A DNA stretch of 64,000 bases from Kingdonia uniflora. Taxonomy: Eukaryota; Streptophyta; Magnoliopsida; Ranunculales; Circaeasteraceae. The translations under genes and the position numbers were made by a program. Under the pieces are notes generated by a model. That model had not been told where the DNA came from. It did no database searches and saw only the letters and a list, made by a program, of their open reading frames with translations. Within the stretch, counting starts at the first letter, position 1. Every line of letters begins with the position of its first letter. Positions 11,666 through 22,942 of this stretch are shown here, piece by piece. The stretch covers positions 248,001 through 312,000 of the forward strand of contig JACGCM010001752.1 of NCBI GenBank assembly GCA_014058105.1. The letters are read 5' to 3'.

Positions 11666-12480
11666 ATGGCTGAACCTATCCAAAAACTTGATAAAGAAGG
11701 AATCTTCAAGAACCTCGTGGATGTAAAACCACTTTAAATCGATGTAACAACGTGTGTCCAAGAGTTTGGTGGTTGGCAAAGGGTTGGGCAGAGTAGCACG
11801 GATGTGGCGAGTATTGATCGATTTATATTGGTGCCCATGGTGGTTGAAGTGTCTGATGAGGAGAGAACCGAGATAGACATGGATCACGAGTCGCAGGCAA
11901 GTGATCGAGAAGGGAGTGATGGTGGGGACAAAGATGTTGAGGAGGAAGAAGGGGAGTGCTATGGGGAGGCTCCAGAAGCAAGTAAAATATTGAGCTTCAA
12001 AGCGAAGTATGGTATTCCTAAGGACATAAGGTTAGAGGAATACCATTATGAGATGACGAATTAGGAGGTTCCTTTGGATGACATTCTCGTCCATCGAGAA
12101 CAGATAAATAAGGGGTTAAAGCTGCCTTTTCGAACTGACCTGAAGAAGTTTCTTAACTTTTTTGATATTACTTCTGGTCAGTTCAACTCGAATGTTTATG
12201 ACCTATTTCGTGTTGTGGGTGTGATAAATGATCGATTAAAGGATAGAGGTGATGAGATAATCACTGTAGATGTCATATGTGTGTATTACACACTCAAGCA
12301 GAATCCACAAAGGTTGGGGTCTAGGTACTTAGCGTAGTTTTTGAGGAGACCCCTCTTCTATGAAATGGTATCGACAGGAGGGTAGTATTGTACTGATTGC
12401 CTCCTTGTCTCGGGGAATTATGAATTCAACAAAAAAGATCTGGGGGAACCTTTGAAAAGGAAAAGCTTTCACTTAGGTGT
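11666..12480 (+). pseudogene. Large antisense ORF of Gypsy C, N-terminal half
   Basis: One frame from ATG 11666 with in-frame stops at about 11735, 12062 and 12335. Starts MAEPIQKLDKEGIFKNL, then an acidic Ser/Glu/Asp-rich stretch (11850-11970), then KAKYGIPKDIRLEEYHYEM and a block with [33 protein letters not shown] and [13 protein letters not shown]. This block resembles the so-called putative gypsy-type transposon domain found in many plant TE proteins (PF04195-like): an LP-x-FL opening, an S-x-Q-x-N-x-W/Y centre and a Y-x-L-K end. Function unknown. Extra, sometimes antisense, ORFs are known in Tat-lineage elements. The exon may end near 12475-12500, where GT donors occur. Confidence 0.55.
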
Positions 12481-12750
12481 ATGTTTAGGTAATTTGTATG
12501 TCAAAGTTTTTGACTTGCTTTCTGTGTTAAATTGATGTCTAGCTTGTTGTTGTTTTGTCTTCGTGCAACTTTGAAGGAGATCAATAGAAAGTCCATAATA
12601 ACTTAAAAGTTATATAACATCATTACTTATTGCTTCGGTCGGCTCGATACTTTGGTTGTCGATCAAGAGAAGGTCGACGGTCTTTTTTAAGAGGCTAGAA
12701 TTAAAAGGACCCAAACCAAAAGAGCTGATATCCCCCTCATCGACGGAAAA

Positions 12751-13957
12751 ATGTCTGCCAAGAACAAGAGGGCCGCGGAGTCGAGCTTGCCTCTAAAGAA
12801 CCCTTCTTTGAGTGGGTATACTATTGATTCTACGACGGTAGAGAGAGAAGCTTTGCTAAGTGGGACCTTCAGGAAGAGCAAGAAAAGGAGGGTTACCAAC
12901 CAGCCCGCTCCTTCAGCTCTTCCATCGAATAGGGCATCTCAACGATCTCCTATTAAGGAGGGAGAAAAGGCTAATACTTCAGGATCTAGGGCTGCGGATG
13001 GTCGTTCCCCAAAGGTGGACACTAACCTGCAGTAGAAGAAGAAGGTGTCCTCAGGCTTGACAAAGAATTAGTCTGGCGAGGAATCCAAGGCTGAGGTCCA
13101 ATAGACCATTGAGTCGTACACTGCTAGGATGACTTCTCTCAAGGAAGAGTTCTCTGATTGCTTAGTGGGAACAGAAAGTCTTGCAACCTTCTTCATCGAA
13201 GGTCACAAAATAATGAGTAAGGTTAGAAATTTCTCTGCTTTGCTTCAACTAAAGAACATGGTTCCTCACTCGAGAACTCACATTATGACTTTAATGCAGA
13301 TCAAGAAGATGATAGTTGAGGGTTAACCTCGTATTCTTGGTGCTGGGACTCTGGCGAACCAACTTCTCGCTTATAAAATCATCGAGAAAGAGCTTCTGAA
13401 GGAGAATGAGGAGCTATTCTAGGAGAAAGAAAGCTTTAAGGCAAAGCTAGAGAAACTGAAGTTGGGAGTTGGGGAGGTAAATGAGGTGGCCATTTACAAG
13501 GAGAAGAAGGCCTGGGAGATGGTAAAGATGAAAGAGGTAGAGCAAATAAGGGCAGATCTAGCTAGGGAGAGGGAGGAGGCATTGACCCTGCAGAAGACCA
13601 GCATTGAGGGAGATGTTCGAGAACATATTCTATCTACCCGTAGGTCAATGGAGGTGGAGCATGCGAAGTTCGGCGAAGTTAAGGTCAAAGCTGATCGAGT
13701 CAATATCAAATCCCTCAAGCGTATGAAGGCCAATTTCTCTTGGCAGTTTAATGAGATGGAAGAGATAAAAGGATTTTTACAAAGGGTTGGCTGTTACTGC
13801 TGGGGTATTCCTTTTGGACTCTGATGCGAAGGAGGAATCTCTTGAGGTATATGCTCCTATTATTCCTGAGGGTACTATGCCTGAGGAAGTGCTGGATGAT
13901 CTTACTTTGGGTCTGCCAGTAAAGGATGATACTCCTATCTCTCCCCCTACAGAATAA
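12751..13957 (+). pseudogene. Large antisense ORF of Gypsy C, coiled-coil C-terminal half
   Basis: A single frame from 12751 to 13824, broken by a few stops, followed by one frame change to the terminus at 13957. It has a basic nuclear-localisation-like stretch (RKSKKRRVTNQP at about 12870-12905), a Ser/Pro-rich linker, then a long charged helix region (13370-13760: EKELLKENEEL, KEVEQIRADLAREREEALTL) predicted to form a coiled coil. The tail reads VYAPIIPEGTMPEEVLDDLT and closes SPPTE. PEEVLDD recurs as PEEVMDD at the same place in the Gypsy D protein, which argues that this was once a real, conserved protein. It is probably a second exon or continuation of the 11666 frame. Confidence 0.55.
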
Positions 13958-14514
13958 AAAGTGTGTTTTAAGAGTTTTTGATGGATTTGGCTGATGTATA
14001 AGTGGTCGATGGGACCGAAACAATTTCTTGTTTTTTGAATGATTAATTTATGACACAATTGTTGTCGAATAATTGTTTTAAATTTTAAGTAGTTAATCAA
14101 ATTGCATAGATTTTTTTTTGTAGAAAAATATGCCAAGTGGTAATTCAACAAGATTGATAATATTGATAATATTGTAGATTACTAGTCATAGTGTTATTTT
14201 GTCGAATAATCAGAGTTGATATAAAGAGGGCCATATAATGGTTTTGTGAATGAAGGATGATGACCAAATGTTATTTCTCTATGGGATATCTGGGTTTTGA
14301 AAAAAAGGACAAAACATGACATGTTTTGTTCGATAAATAATGAATTTGAAACAAATGTATCCTGTAATTGGATAGATTTTTGTCAAAGAAATAAAATTTA
14401 GTTGTGATAAATACTTGACAAGTATTTACCGATACTAAGAAATGTAAATTGAAAGATGTAATGAGAGGAAAAATGTCTTTATTTGAAGCAGTTGAAAGAG
14501 ATTACAGCTAATAT
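13958..14514. other. Non-coding stretch between antisense gene and integrase of Gypsy C
   Basis: AT-rich, no supported gene. It separates the convergent 3' ends of the antisense gene and of gag-pol. Two adjoining TTGATAATA copies near 14154-14172 are the only repeat noticed. Confidence 0.4.
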
Positions 14515-15480
14515 CTATAAAACATTTTCTGATGGGTTCTATTCCATGGGTACTCGAGTTAAACTTCGTCTTCAGTCATTAACCAATATGTTCCGCTATT
14601 ATTTTTATTACTGATGATGTAAGGTCCTTCTCAATTCTTAGATAATTTGCCAGAGTTCTTGGGTCGAGTACTGTCTTAGATTCGCTGAAGGACAAGGTTA
14701 CCGATGTCAAATGTACATTTTATAACCTTTTTTTTATAAGCCTTCTTAAGAGTTATGGTATTGCCCAAGTTTGCAATGGTGCAGTCTCGAGTTTCTTTGA
14801 TCTAATTAAGGTTACAGAGAAGTCCAAGTTTATTTTCTTAATCTATGATTCTTCTTCGGGTACTTGGGAGATTGAGGTCTGAGGGGATTGCTACTTTGGT
14901 ATAAAAGGCCATCATAAATGGCGTATAACCAATAGATGTGCGGATAGCTATTTTGTATGCCTATAAGACACTAAGTAGTTCATCAACCCATCTTCCCTTT
15001 TTCTCTTCAAGGCGCTTGCGTAACCCTGAATTGATGTTCTTGTTTATAGCTTCAGGTTGGCCATTTCCTTGAGGATAGTAGGATGTCAAAGTAGACAGTT
15101 AAATCATGTATTAATGGAGGTAATTAAGGACTTTGCTGCTGATAAATTGCTTGCCGTTATTAGATCGTATCATTTGCGGACAGTCAAATCTGGTTATAAT
15201 ATATTCCCAAAGAAACTTGATGACTTTGTTTTTGTCAGTATGGCATAGTGGTACTGCTTCGACCCACTTGGTGAAGTAGTCTGTTGCCACATGAACAAAT
15301 TTTTGGTTACCCGATACTGGGTGGAAAGGACCAATGATATTAATTGCCCATTTTTTGAATGACCAGAGAACATTGCTAATGTGCAAGTCGAGGGTTGGGT
15401 TTTTGATATCTTGAGCATAGATTTGGCACTTGTAGCATTTCTTGACAAATTCTTCGCAGTCTAATCGTATTTTAGGCCAG
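14515..15480 (-). pseudogene. Gypsy C integrase
   Basis: Read downwards: CQIYAQDIKNPTLD (zinc part), FKKWAINIIGPFHPVSG (first catalytic Asp replaced: NIIG where DIIG is usual), HVATDYFTKWVEAVPL, NKVIKFLWEYIITRFDCP, then past a break [19 protein letters not shown] and [16 protein letters not shown], and the C-terminal RPKNSGKLSKN-like end near 14640. WVEA-P and GNGQ-E-NK wording is characteristic of Tat integrases. Several frame changes and stops. No chromodomain seen, as expected for Tat. Confidence 0.83.
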
Positions 15481-15695
15481 TATAACCTTGAGTGAATTCT
15501 CTTTGTGCCAATGATAATCCTGGGACGTGAGCTACACAGATTCCTTTGTGGAGTTCACAAATTTTGACTTGCGCTTGTTTCGATGAAATGCATTCGATAA
15601 GCAATCCTTCCCCAGTGAATCGATATAAGACCCCATCTTGTACTTCGAATCGTGGACATTTGGCTAAGAGTGATAGAACTTTTTCTTTATTGTCC

Positions 15696-15711
15696 GGGGG
15701 GGGGGGGGGGG
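15696..15711. repeat. G16 homopolymer
   Basis: Sixteen G in a row within the Gypsy C linker between integrase and the second RNase H; one of five long G or C runs in the window. Confidence 0.95.
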
Positions 15712-15745
15712 TGTTAAAATTGAGGTATGCATAAAATGGTCTTCT

Positions 15746-16230
15746 CTAATCTTCAGGATCTTCATCTTTGGTAATATTGATCTGCATGGTGTAGCTGACA
15801 TCGAGACTAGAATGTTTGATTACTTCGATGTCTAGAGTTCTTTTTTCAATGTCTTCGAATATTACCGTGATGTATGCTAGTGCGTCGGTGTGACAGTTTT
15901 CAGTGCGAGTGAGATTAGAGATTGTAGCTGCTTTGAATTTCTTCATTTTTTCTTTGACCAGAGCTGCATAATCAACTATTTTGCCTGAGGTTTTGAATGT
16001 TTTATTATAATGGTTGGCTACGACTAGGGAATCGATGTAAACAACTATTTCTTCCGCTCCAAGTGCAATAGCGAGATCCAATCCATGCAGGATAGCTTCA
16101 TACCCTGTCTCATTATTGGTAGCATAAAACTTGAGTATTATAGGCTTTTTAATTCGATGATTGGATGGTGTAATGAGGATAATACTGATTCTGGACCCTC
16201 CTGGTCTAGCAGATTCATCTGTAAAGAGTC
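15746..16230 (-). pseudogene. Gypsy C second (archaeal-type) RNase H
   Basis: NNETGYEAILHGLDLAIALG, then VVYIDSLVVANHYNKTF and LTRTENCHTDALAYI. The E-A-x-x-x-G-L helix, the (D/S)SxLVxxx strand with IDSLVVANH, and the N-x-x-x-D-x-LA ending are the extra RNase H found in Tat elements between the ordinary RNase H and integrase. The usual aspartate at the start of the domain is not visible in the degraded opening. Upstream an RT-linked RNase H is also present, giving the dual RNase H layout. Frame mostly open from 16081 to 15746. Confidence 0.8.
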
Positions 16231-17680
16231 TCTATCCTGTGCTTCAGGACCATGCATCTAGTTCTACGATTGAGTCATTGGCCAGTTCTTTTTCAAGTTC
16301 TTACCATTCAAGATTTTTGACTGGGAAATCTGCTAGAAAATCGGCTACAGCTTGTCCTTTGACTGATATTTATGGTTCGAAAGAAATGTCGTATTCGCCT
16401 AGGAATACATACCATTGCTGAACCCTTCATGATTTTTCTTTTTTCGTGAGCACGAGTTTGATGGGAAACTTGGTGATAACTTTAATGGGATGGGTTTGGA
16501 AATATGGTTAAAGTTTTTGAGAACTGTACACCAAAGCGAGTAGCTGCTTCTCAGTTGTTGTATATCTTTTTTTAGCATGCATAAGTGTTTTGCTGATGAA
16601 GTAGATTGACTTTTCCACCCCAACGTCTTCTCGAATAAGGATGAAACTGAGTCATCTATGGTCGATAAGTACATTGTTAGTATTTTTCCATCAATAGGAG
16701 TACTCATTATGGGAGGACCCCCCGAGTATCTTTTGAGATCTTGGAAAATCAATTCACAGTCAGGAGTCCAAATGATTTCTTTGGGCTATTTTTTGGACAT
16801 TGGAGCTGGATTCCCACAAAGGAGGTAAAGAAGTTTGCATAGATCAGATAACTTGGAGATGAACCTGTGAAGAGCTACAATCTTGCCAGCAAGCTTTTGT
16901 ACATCATTTTTGCTTTGAGGAGATGGCATTGCCATGAGTGCTTTAATTTGTGCCAGACCAATTTCTATTCCCCTCTTACTAACCAGATGTCCCAGAAACT
17001 TCCCCGATACAACGCTAAATTAACATTTTTCTAGGGTGAGTTTCATTTGGTAAGTATGAAGGACGTCGAAGATGGTCTGTAGGTTGTTGCAATGATTTTC
17101 TCGTTTTAATCTTTTACAGATCATATCGTCAATGTATACCTCCATGATTTTGCTTAAATGATCTTTAAACATTTGAGTGATAAATCATGGATAAGTGGAT
17201 CATACATTCTTTAATAAAAAATGTATAACTGTGTAACAGTAGAGACCTCTTTCCGTAATAAATTTTATCTTATCTTGGTCTTCTTCGGCAAGGGGAACCT
17301 GATTGTAACCGGAAGCTGTATCCATAATTGAAAGAAGTTTGTGCCCTGTTATAGAGTCGAAGAGTTAAGGGATTAAAGGGAGGGGAAAATTATCTTTTAG
17401 GGTGAATTTGTTTGGCTCAGTAAAATCGACATAGACCCTAATTTTCTCATTTTTCTTAGGGACAACCACGATATTTGATACCCATTTTGGATATTTGGCT
17501 TCTCGAATGAATCCTACGAGAAGGAGTTTATATATATCTTCATTAACTGATTTACAATGGCAAGGGGCTTAATTGTAACGCTTCTGCACAACTACTCTAC
17601 TGTCTGGAAGGTGGTTGAGTTTGTGGCATGCTATTGAGGGATCGATGCCGGGCATTTCTTAAAAACACCATGCAAAGATA
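16231..17680 (-). pseudogene. Gypsy C reverse transcriptase and first RNase H
   Basis: Starts near 17660 with EMPGIDPSIACHKLN, a Tat hallmark. Then VNEDIYKLLLVGFIREAKYP, WVSNIVVVPKKNEKIRVYVD, SIMDTASGYNQVPL and the polymerase box VYIDDMICKRL (about 17115-17140, YIDD intact). KFLGHLVSKRGIEIG and MPSPQSKNDVQKLAGKI follow, then the RNase H start SGGPPIMSTPIDGK and LTMYLSTIDDSVSSL. The 16399-16752 segment is open, but the rest carries stops (for example after KRYN and HFLLKNV). Confidence 0.85.
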
Positions 17681-17946
17681 TTGACATTTTTCTTTAAAAG
17701 TTGTACCAGGGTTTCTCTTTCATCAGATGACAGTTTTGAGCTAATAAGGGTATTTTGTCCTGGCCCATCAAGTTCGATAGATTTAACCACCTTAGTGTCA
17801 TGTTGCTCGAATGTTGGAGGTGGCTCCTGTTATAATTGCTATGCCTTTAAAAGTTTTGCTGTGTGAGAGTTGGTGGTGGTATTTTTGCACATACGTGCCA
17901 CAGCTTGGCTCCCTTTGATTTCATAGACTCTGCAATCTGTTGGAAA

Positions 17947-18750
17947 TCACAAGGCCAAATGATATGACGATGGTACTGCCTTAATAGAATGTAACCAATT
18001 TCGACCCAAGATCCCTAAATATTTTGATTCAGTATTTATGACAATAATTTTAACGGAAGTAGTTTCTGGTCCTACTTGAACAGGCAGTGTGATCTCTCCC
18101 AAGGAAGATTCTTTGGAACCGTTAAACCCTGTGATAGTTGTTGTCGAAGCTTTAACCAAATGCTTGAGGCCTAGAACATCAAAGGCTCTCATGAATAAAA
18201 TGTCTGCTGCGCTTCTTGTATCGACAATAAGTCTATGTAAGTAATCTTGTCCTACTTTGAGTATTCTGAATAGTGGGTTGTCATGAGGGTACTTGACATG
18301 TCTGGTGTCACAGTCTTTAAAGGATATGTGGTATGGACGTTTAGCAATGCTGAAGTTGGGTAGAAGTTTTGCTGATTTGTCCGATGACGTCATCTTGCAA
18401 CAAGATGTAATTCTATCGTCTATCTTTCTCTTCTTTCCCTTCTCAATTTTAATCATGTAAAGATGGCGAGCTTGGCCTTGTCCTTTCTCTTGTTCGATCT
18501 TTTTTCTTTTAGTATCTTCTTCGAGAAACTTCTGGACGTCGACAACATATTCGTGAAGTCTTCCTGGGAGTAGAATGCGGTGAAAGATCCATATCAGAGA
18601 GTAACAGTTGTCAGTCTTGTGGCTATGCACATTGTGATACTGACATAAGGGTTTATTGGGTATATAAGGAATCGCCTGTGCCTCTTGAAACAAATCATCC
18701 CCCATTATCGTTGGTAAGATGGTGGAGAGTGTGGTTGTCATAGGAGGCAA
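17947..18750 (-). pseudogene. Gypsy C gag zinc region and aspartic protease
   Basis: A 267-codon open stretch. The first part has LCQYHNVHSHKTDNCYSL, the degenerate zinc knuckle of Tat gag, followed by PGRLHEYVVDVQKFLEED. The protease follows with DCDTRHVKYPHDNPLFRILK and LHRLIVDTRSAADILF. The active-site triplet is DTR where DTG is required, so it should be inactive. GRNWLHSIKAVPSSYHLAL closes it, as is usual before RT in this lineage. Confidence 0.82.
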
Positions 18751-20100
18751 GACAGGGATGGGTCTATCTGGTTTTCTGTCTCTCTTCCTAATGTTGTCGG
18801 TGTTCCTCCCACGCTAGTTGTAATTATATTACTTGTTGACTTTGTTGGTGGTGATGAAAACATTTTGTTGGCATGAATGACTGATGAGCTTTTCATCTTA
18901 TCTTTTTTAGACCGCTTCAGTTCGATGTAGTTATTAACAACATCGATCATTTCTATCACTGTCTTTGGTTTGTGTAAGGTAAGTTCTTCTCAAAATTTAG
19001 AATCAATGTAAAGTACATATGTGAATGATGGAATGATAATTTTAGGATTTGAATTCCAATTTTCCTTGTTTCTTATAAACAACGTTTATAAAAGCTTGCT
19101 AAGGTCTCATTCAGACTTTGCTCAAAAAAGAATAAAAAATCAACTGTTATTTCTTTTTCCTTAGCATGAGCATAGTTCGATTCAAAGAGCCACTGTAAGT
19201 GGCTGAAACAGGTGATGAAACCCTAGGGAATAATATGAAACCATCTGAGAGGTTCTTCCTTAAGGCTCATGTTAAATAATTGACATAGTATTTGATCGAG
19301 CTTGGAGTATAATTCAACTACTGCTTTGAAGTGTCAGACGTGGGTGAGAGGATCAGTGATGCCTACATATTGATTAAACTTTGGCATGTAGAAATTTTCT
19401 TGAATTGGCATGACTTCGAGATAAGGAGAAATAGGGTTCATCTCAATCATATCGAGAATAAATCTTTAACTTAGATTGTCAGAGTGTATGGCTTGGATCT
19501 TATTGTTCAGATCATCCGAGGTAATAAATTGCTGAATAGTATTTGGTGCGGCTGCAACTTGGGGGTCAAAATTACCCTATCCTTCAGGTCCTAACTTGTC
19601 GCTCACTAGTTGCCTTACCAGTGGTGGTAGAGTTTGGTAACGTGTACGTCAACTTCCTTGGGTGGTCGATGCTGAGAACGTGAGACCAAAATGTCAAGAA
19701 GCTCTATCTGGATTCCTCGATCTGGATCTAGAAGTTCAAATTTGTTCCTTCCTTGGCAGGTTCTCTCTCTAGGTAGCTCTGGAGCGATGATCACTTCAGG
19801 CTTGGGGAGGTGACATTTGACGGCTAGTGAATTGGTCATGATGTCTTCACAAATTTTCCAATTCTTTCTGATGTGTCTGGCTCTGTTGTTCCAGTGCTTT
19901 CCTCCTCTCGTCTCTTTCGACTTAAAAAGCTTGGGCGTGGAATCGCTAATCTTCAAGCCACTGGACTCTGTCAGACTCCATTTGCTTTTAAAGTTTGACT
20001 ACAACATTATACAGATCGACTACTTCTAGAAAAGTAGCTATGGGGTTGATCTCGCAGTTCCTCTGAGTGCTGGAGGCACTTTAGAGATTAGTATTTGTCA
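18738..20100 (-). pseudogene. Gypsy C gag, N-terminal and capsid part
   Basis: Downwards from about 19956 come SRSQHRPPKEVDVHVTKLYH, an MNPISPYLEVMPIQENFYMP-like stretch near 19400, and the capsid motif FNMSLKEEPLRWFHIIP near 19270-19210 (retrotrans_gag). Then ESNYAHAKEKEITVDFLF and, at 18959-18738, MIEMIDVVNNYIELKRSKK. Many stops. The primer-binding site expected next to the 5' LTR could not be identified. Confidence 0.72.
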
Positions 20101-20182
20101 TCAGACTATCTAGGATCACAGGTGGTAAAGAAAAAGTATGGTATTCCCACAGACAGTATTAATTGTAATGATGCATTTTCCA

Positions 20183-20634
20183 TAAGGTTAACATCGCTTA
20201 TACTTTAGTATGGAATTTGCAACTATAAACTTAAGCACACAGGATTTTACGTGGAAACTCAGTAAAACCTAAGAAAAACTACGACCTCAAGGAGGATTTT
20301 GGTACAAAATCTACTAGTTGCTAATTATTACAACTGCTGAACAGTAAGGACGTGAGAATGTATATAAATAGTAAAGTTACAGACCGGATTAACATATTCT
20401 CTATCTGTATTTATAGTAGATACATGCAGTTACAAAAATAGAACATTTTTTTATTTTGGCTGGTAGTGAGCGAACTTTGCGGATCTCCCTACAATGGCTC
20501 TATTTGACCAAGTACAACTACTGTAGTGGGCCGAGCTCTATAGTCACAAATGAGACATCTTCTTGAATGATGGAATATCTTCGACTACGTTTCGTTAGAT
20601 TCTCCTTAACGAATCTAGGAAATATGCTACTGCA
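20183..20634 (-). repeat. Gypsy C 5' LTR
   Basis: Direct copy of 8362-8820. Right edge near TGCTACTGCA; Gypsy B protease coding (EKFINK, minus strand) resumes within about 10 bases. Confidence 0.82.
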
Positions 20635-22089
20635 ACCTTGTTAATAAACTTTTCAGTAATCGTAAACTTGAACGTATATTACTTCATGATCTTCAACTCC
20701 GTGTTTTTCTTAATCTAACCCAAACTATACGGCTTAGGATGAGCCTTAGTAGCCAAATCCATCTTCTTCACCACCACCTCAGAGATCAAATTCTTTTGAC
20801 TACCCAGATTAATGATGACCTCTACTAAGCTCTTCTTCACCTGAATACTGACATGAAAAAGTTTTTCCCAACTCGCCTCCTTGATAGCCATAGTTTGCTT
20901 AAACATAAGAGTAAGCTTATGATTTGGCTTATCTAAATTTGGAAGTCCAACAATCATTGCAGCTAATGTACATTTTTCTCTCTTGCTCTTCTCATCCTTC
21001 GGCCTAAGCTCTGGGTATAGTTTCTAATATTTATCTAAAATATGCCCATTTGCCTTATAATGACTGCAGTAATTCCCCTTGGATGAAGACCCCTCTCCTT
21101 TGGACTCCCTTTTGTGTTCATTATACTAACTAGATTTGTACCCCGACGTGCTCTTGTCGTCTTTCTTGTCACTCTTCAAGTACTTGCATTCAATAGCAAT
21201 TACTTTTACGGTAGCATCTTCAATATTTTCTACAGTTAAGAGCTTCAACTCCCTTCGAATGGACTCCGACAAACCCCCTGTATACTTTATAAACACCTCA
21301 TACTTGTCCACATCAATGTCCAAAACCAAATCTTGGTTATAAAATTCTGTAGTGAACTATTGTACGGATTGCCTAAACTTTTGGCGTAAATAATGCCATT
21401 TGAACCATCTTTCTTGCTCATACCCAATAAGATAAAATTGCTTCCTCACCAACACCTTGAAATCTTTCCAACTCAAGCTTACTACTTCGTGACGTTTCTT
21501 ATAGAACTTCTACCATGTGAGTGTAGGACTTGCAAATTTCAATGTAAAAAATTCATATTTTATGAGCATTTGAATATTCGTAAACTAAAAAATTGGTCTC
21601 TGACCTATCTAACCAGTTATCCAATTTTTCAGCATCGATTAAGCTGTCAAATACTGGAATTTAAATTTTAAAATCAATACGAAGATTACGCATATGATTC
21701 ATGGACTTACCAATAACCGATCCCTCCTTAAGGGATTTGGCATCACTATATTCTCTATATTCCTCTTTATTTCCCTCGTCTCTCTTATCCTCTGTAACTC
21801 CTTTCTTCTTCGTGCATTCTTGCCATTTCCTCTAAGTGGATACTTTCGTGAGGTTCGCAAGACGTAATTTCTCTACCAACTCTCCTAGAGTAGTAGTTAG
21901 GTTAAAAACTTTTATTTCCTAATTCGTGAACCGATCTTCGGAATTGCCCATCTCCGAATTTGCCTTCTTTTTTGAGTTAGGTTTTCAATGAATCTTTAAC
22001 AGACTCACTAAAATCTCTTTCGTTTGCTTGAGTCGGTCACGTGTAGAGACCATAAGCCACAAACCCCTAAGAATTGTTAATTAAAAATC
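20635..22089 (-). pseudogene. Gypsy B gag and protease start
   Basis: From about 21960 down: an EKLRLANLTKVSTWRKWQE-like gag start, the capsid piece DNWLDRSETNFLVYEYSNAH (retrotrans_gag type), VFIKYTGGLSESIRREL, then a degenerate zinc knuckle NYCSHYKANGHI with KLYPELRPK. The protease start follows: VSIQVKKSLVEVIINLGSQK with NLGS where DTGS/DLGS is usual, then NLISEVVVKKMDL and TFKFTITEKFINK, where Gypsy C interrupts it. The N for D change suggests the protease was already dead or has mutated since. The 22000-22089 leader shows no obvious primer-binding site. Confidence 0.8.
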
Positions 22090-22697
22090 TGATTCCACTT
22101 AATCCATAATCAAATTGAGATTAACTTAATAGAAGAATTAATGCAAAAATAACAATTTGGGGAGAGAATTTCCCTTTAAGAACTTCAATTGCTCAATGAT
22201 TTAATTTCAATTGAATTTCTCTTCAAACCCTAAGTCTAGATTACAAAACTTGGATCCTCTTTCTTTGCTTAGCCTTGCTCTTTTATGGAGGTTACAAGTT
22301 TCTAGTTACAAAATATGACAAAAATTCCCTTAAAATGCACTAAACAATGAAGGAAATACGATATTAGTCGTTTGAATAAATGGCTCAATTAAGCCTAAAA
22401 ATTAAGGTAAACATAATTGGTCTTTCTAGGAACCCAGTCGTTCGAACGACTCTAAATATCGTTTGAACGACATGCTAATTTTAACCTAGAAAATAAGGCA
22501 GACACAATTGGTCTTCTGGGATCCTAGTCATTCGAACGACTCCAAATGTTGTTCAAATAATATGCCAACTTAAGCCTACAAAATGAGGCAGAGATAATTG
22601 GCTTGTTTCCCTCATATCTTGTTCAAACGGCTCTAAGGCTCGTTCGAACGAGTTGACATCTTTTTAAGGGGTTTGATCTTCAGATCCTCCTGAATCA
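22090..22697 (-). repeat. Gypsy B 5' LTR
   Basis: Starts TGATTCC, ends GAATCA; direct copy of 4552-5165. Followed by GTGAC, part of the target duplication. Confidence 0.87.
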
Positions 22698-22933
22698 GTG
22701 ACCGTTGGTCTTACGTGGCCTGCTAATGTGACATGGAGACAACATGTTTACTTATTTTCGAAATTCTCGTAAACTCACGTGAGGGTAGATAATATACTTC
22801 ATGTTAAAATTGGACTTCAACGAAGGTTTACATGTGGTCAGAGCCAAATTGGGGACCATAACTAAATATTTAAACAATTTGGGAACTAAAGGCCAATAGT
22901 CAAAATGCATATGGGACCAAAGTTAAAAAATCC
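22698..22933. repeat. Right arm and TIR of the TIR element
   Basis: Inverted copy of 3973-4200, ending GGGACCAAAGTTAAAAAATC; then TTTGTTAT, the target duplication. Confidence 0.7.
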
Positions 22934-22942
22934 CTTTGTTAT

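Larger units (their letters stand above)
8362..20634 (-). mobile_element. Gypsy C: Tat-type Ty3/gypsy element inserted in the Gypsy B protease
   Basis: About 455-bp LTRs near 8362-8820 and 20183-20634 (edges good to about 10 bp) flank minus-strand gag, protease, RT, RNase H, a second archaeal-type RNase H and integrase (20100 to 14515). The double RNase H and the long stretch between integrase and 3' LTR are hallmarks of the Tat lineage. That stretch (8830-13960) carries plus-strand, antisense ORFs described separately. No clear 5-bp target duplication or primer site could be fixed; Gypsy B coding continues on both sides. Many stops throughout. Confidence 0.87.
4552..22697 (-). mobile_element. 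Gypsy B: Ty3/gypsy chromovirus, minus strand, split by Gypsy C
   Basis: About 610-bp LTRs at 4552-5165 and 22090-22697 enclose, on the minus strand, gag-protease (22060 to 20635), then after the Gypsy C insert the protease tail, RT, RNase H, integrase and a chromodomain (8361 to 5190). Gene order is gag-PR-RT-RH-INT-CHD, the chromovirus order. The wording of the chromodomain (HATRRGSIKSF) and of the gag zinc region recalls the Galadriel group, but that is tentative. GTGAC flanks the right LTR (22698-22702), and GTGAC is also present at the left edge (4551-4555), where the first about 10 bases of the LTR appear lost. Confidence 0.85.
3973..22933. mobile_element. Non-autonomous TIR DNA transposon split by Gypsy B
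   Basis: The two ends are inverted repeats of one another. The left end reads TTTTTTAACTTTGGTCCC from 3979, and the reverse complement of the right end gives the same string. Similarity continues for over 100 bp (GGTCCCCAAATTGGCTCTG and so on). The flanks share TTTGTTAT (3965-3972 and 22935-22942); extended to 9 bp they are TTTTGTTAT and CTTTGTTAT. Without Gypsy B the element would be about 0.8 kb and codes for nothing visible. Target size (8 or 9 bp) and long TIRs fit a MULE or hAT-type non-autonomous element; I favour MULE-like. Confidence 0.7.

Noticed and set aside
20100..20183. Primer-binding site of Gypsy C at TGGTATTCCC (20140s)
   Set aside because: It is on the wrong strand for an element read on the minus strand and too far from the LTR.
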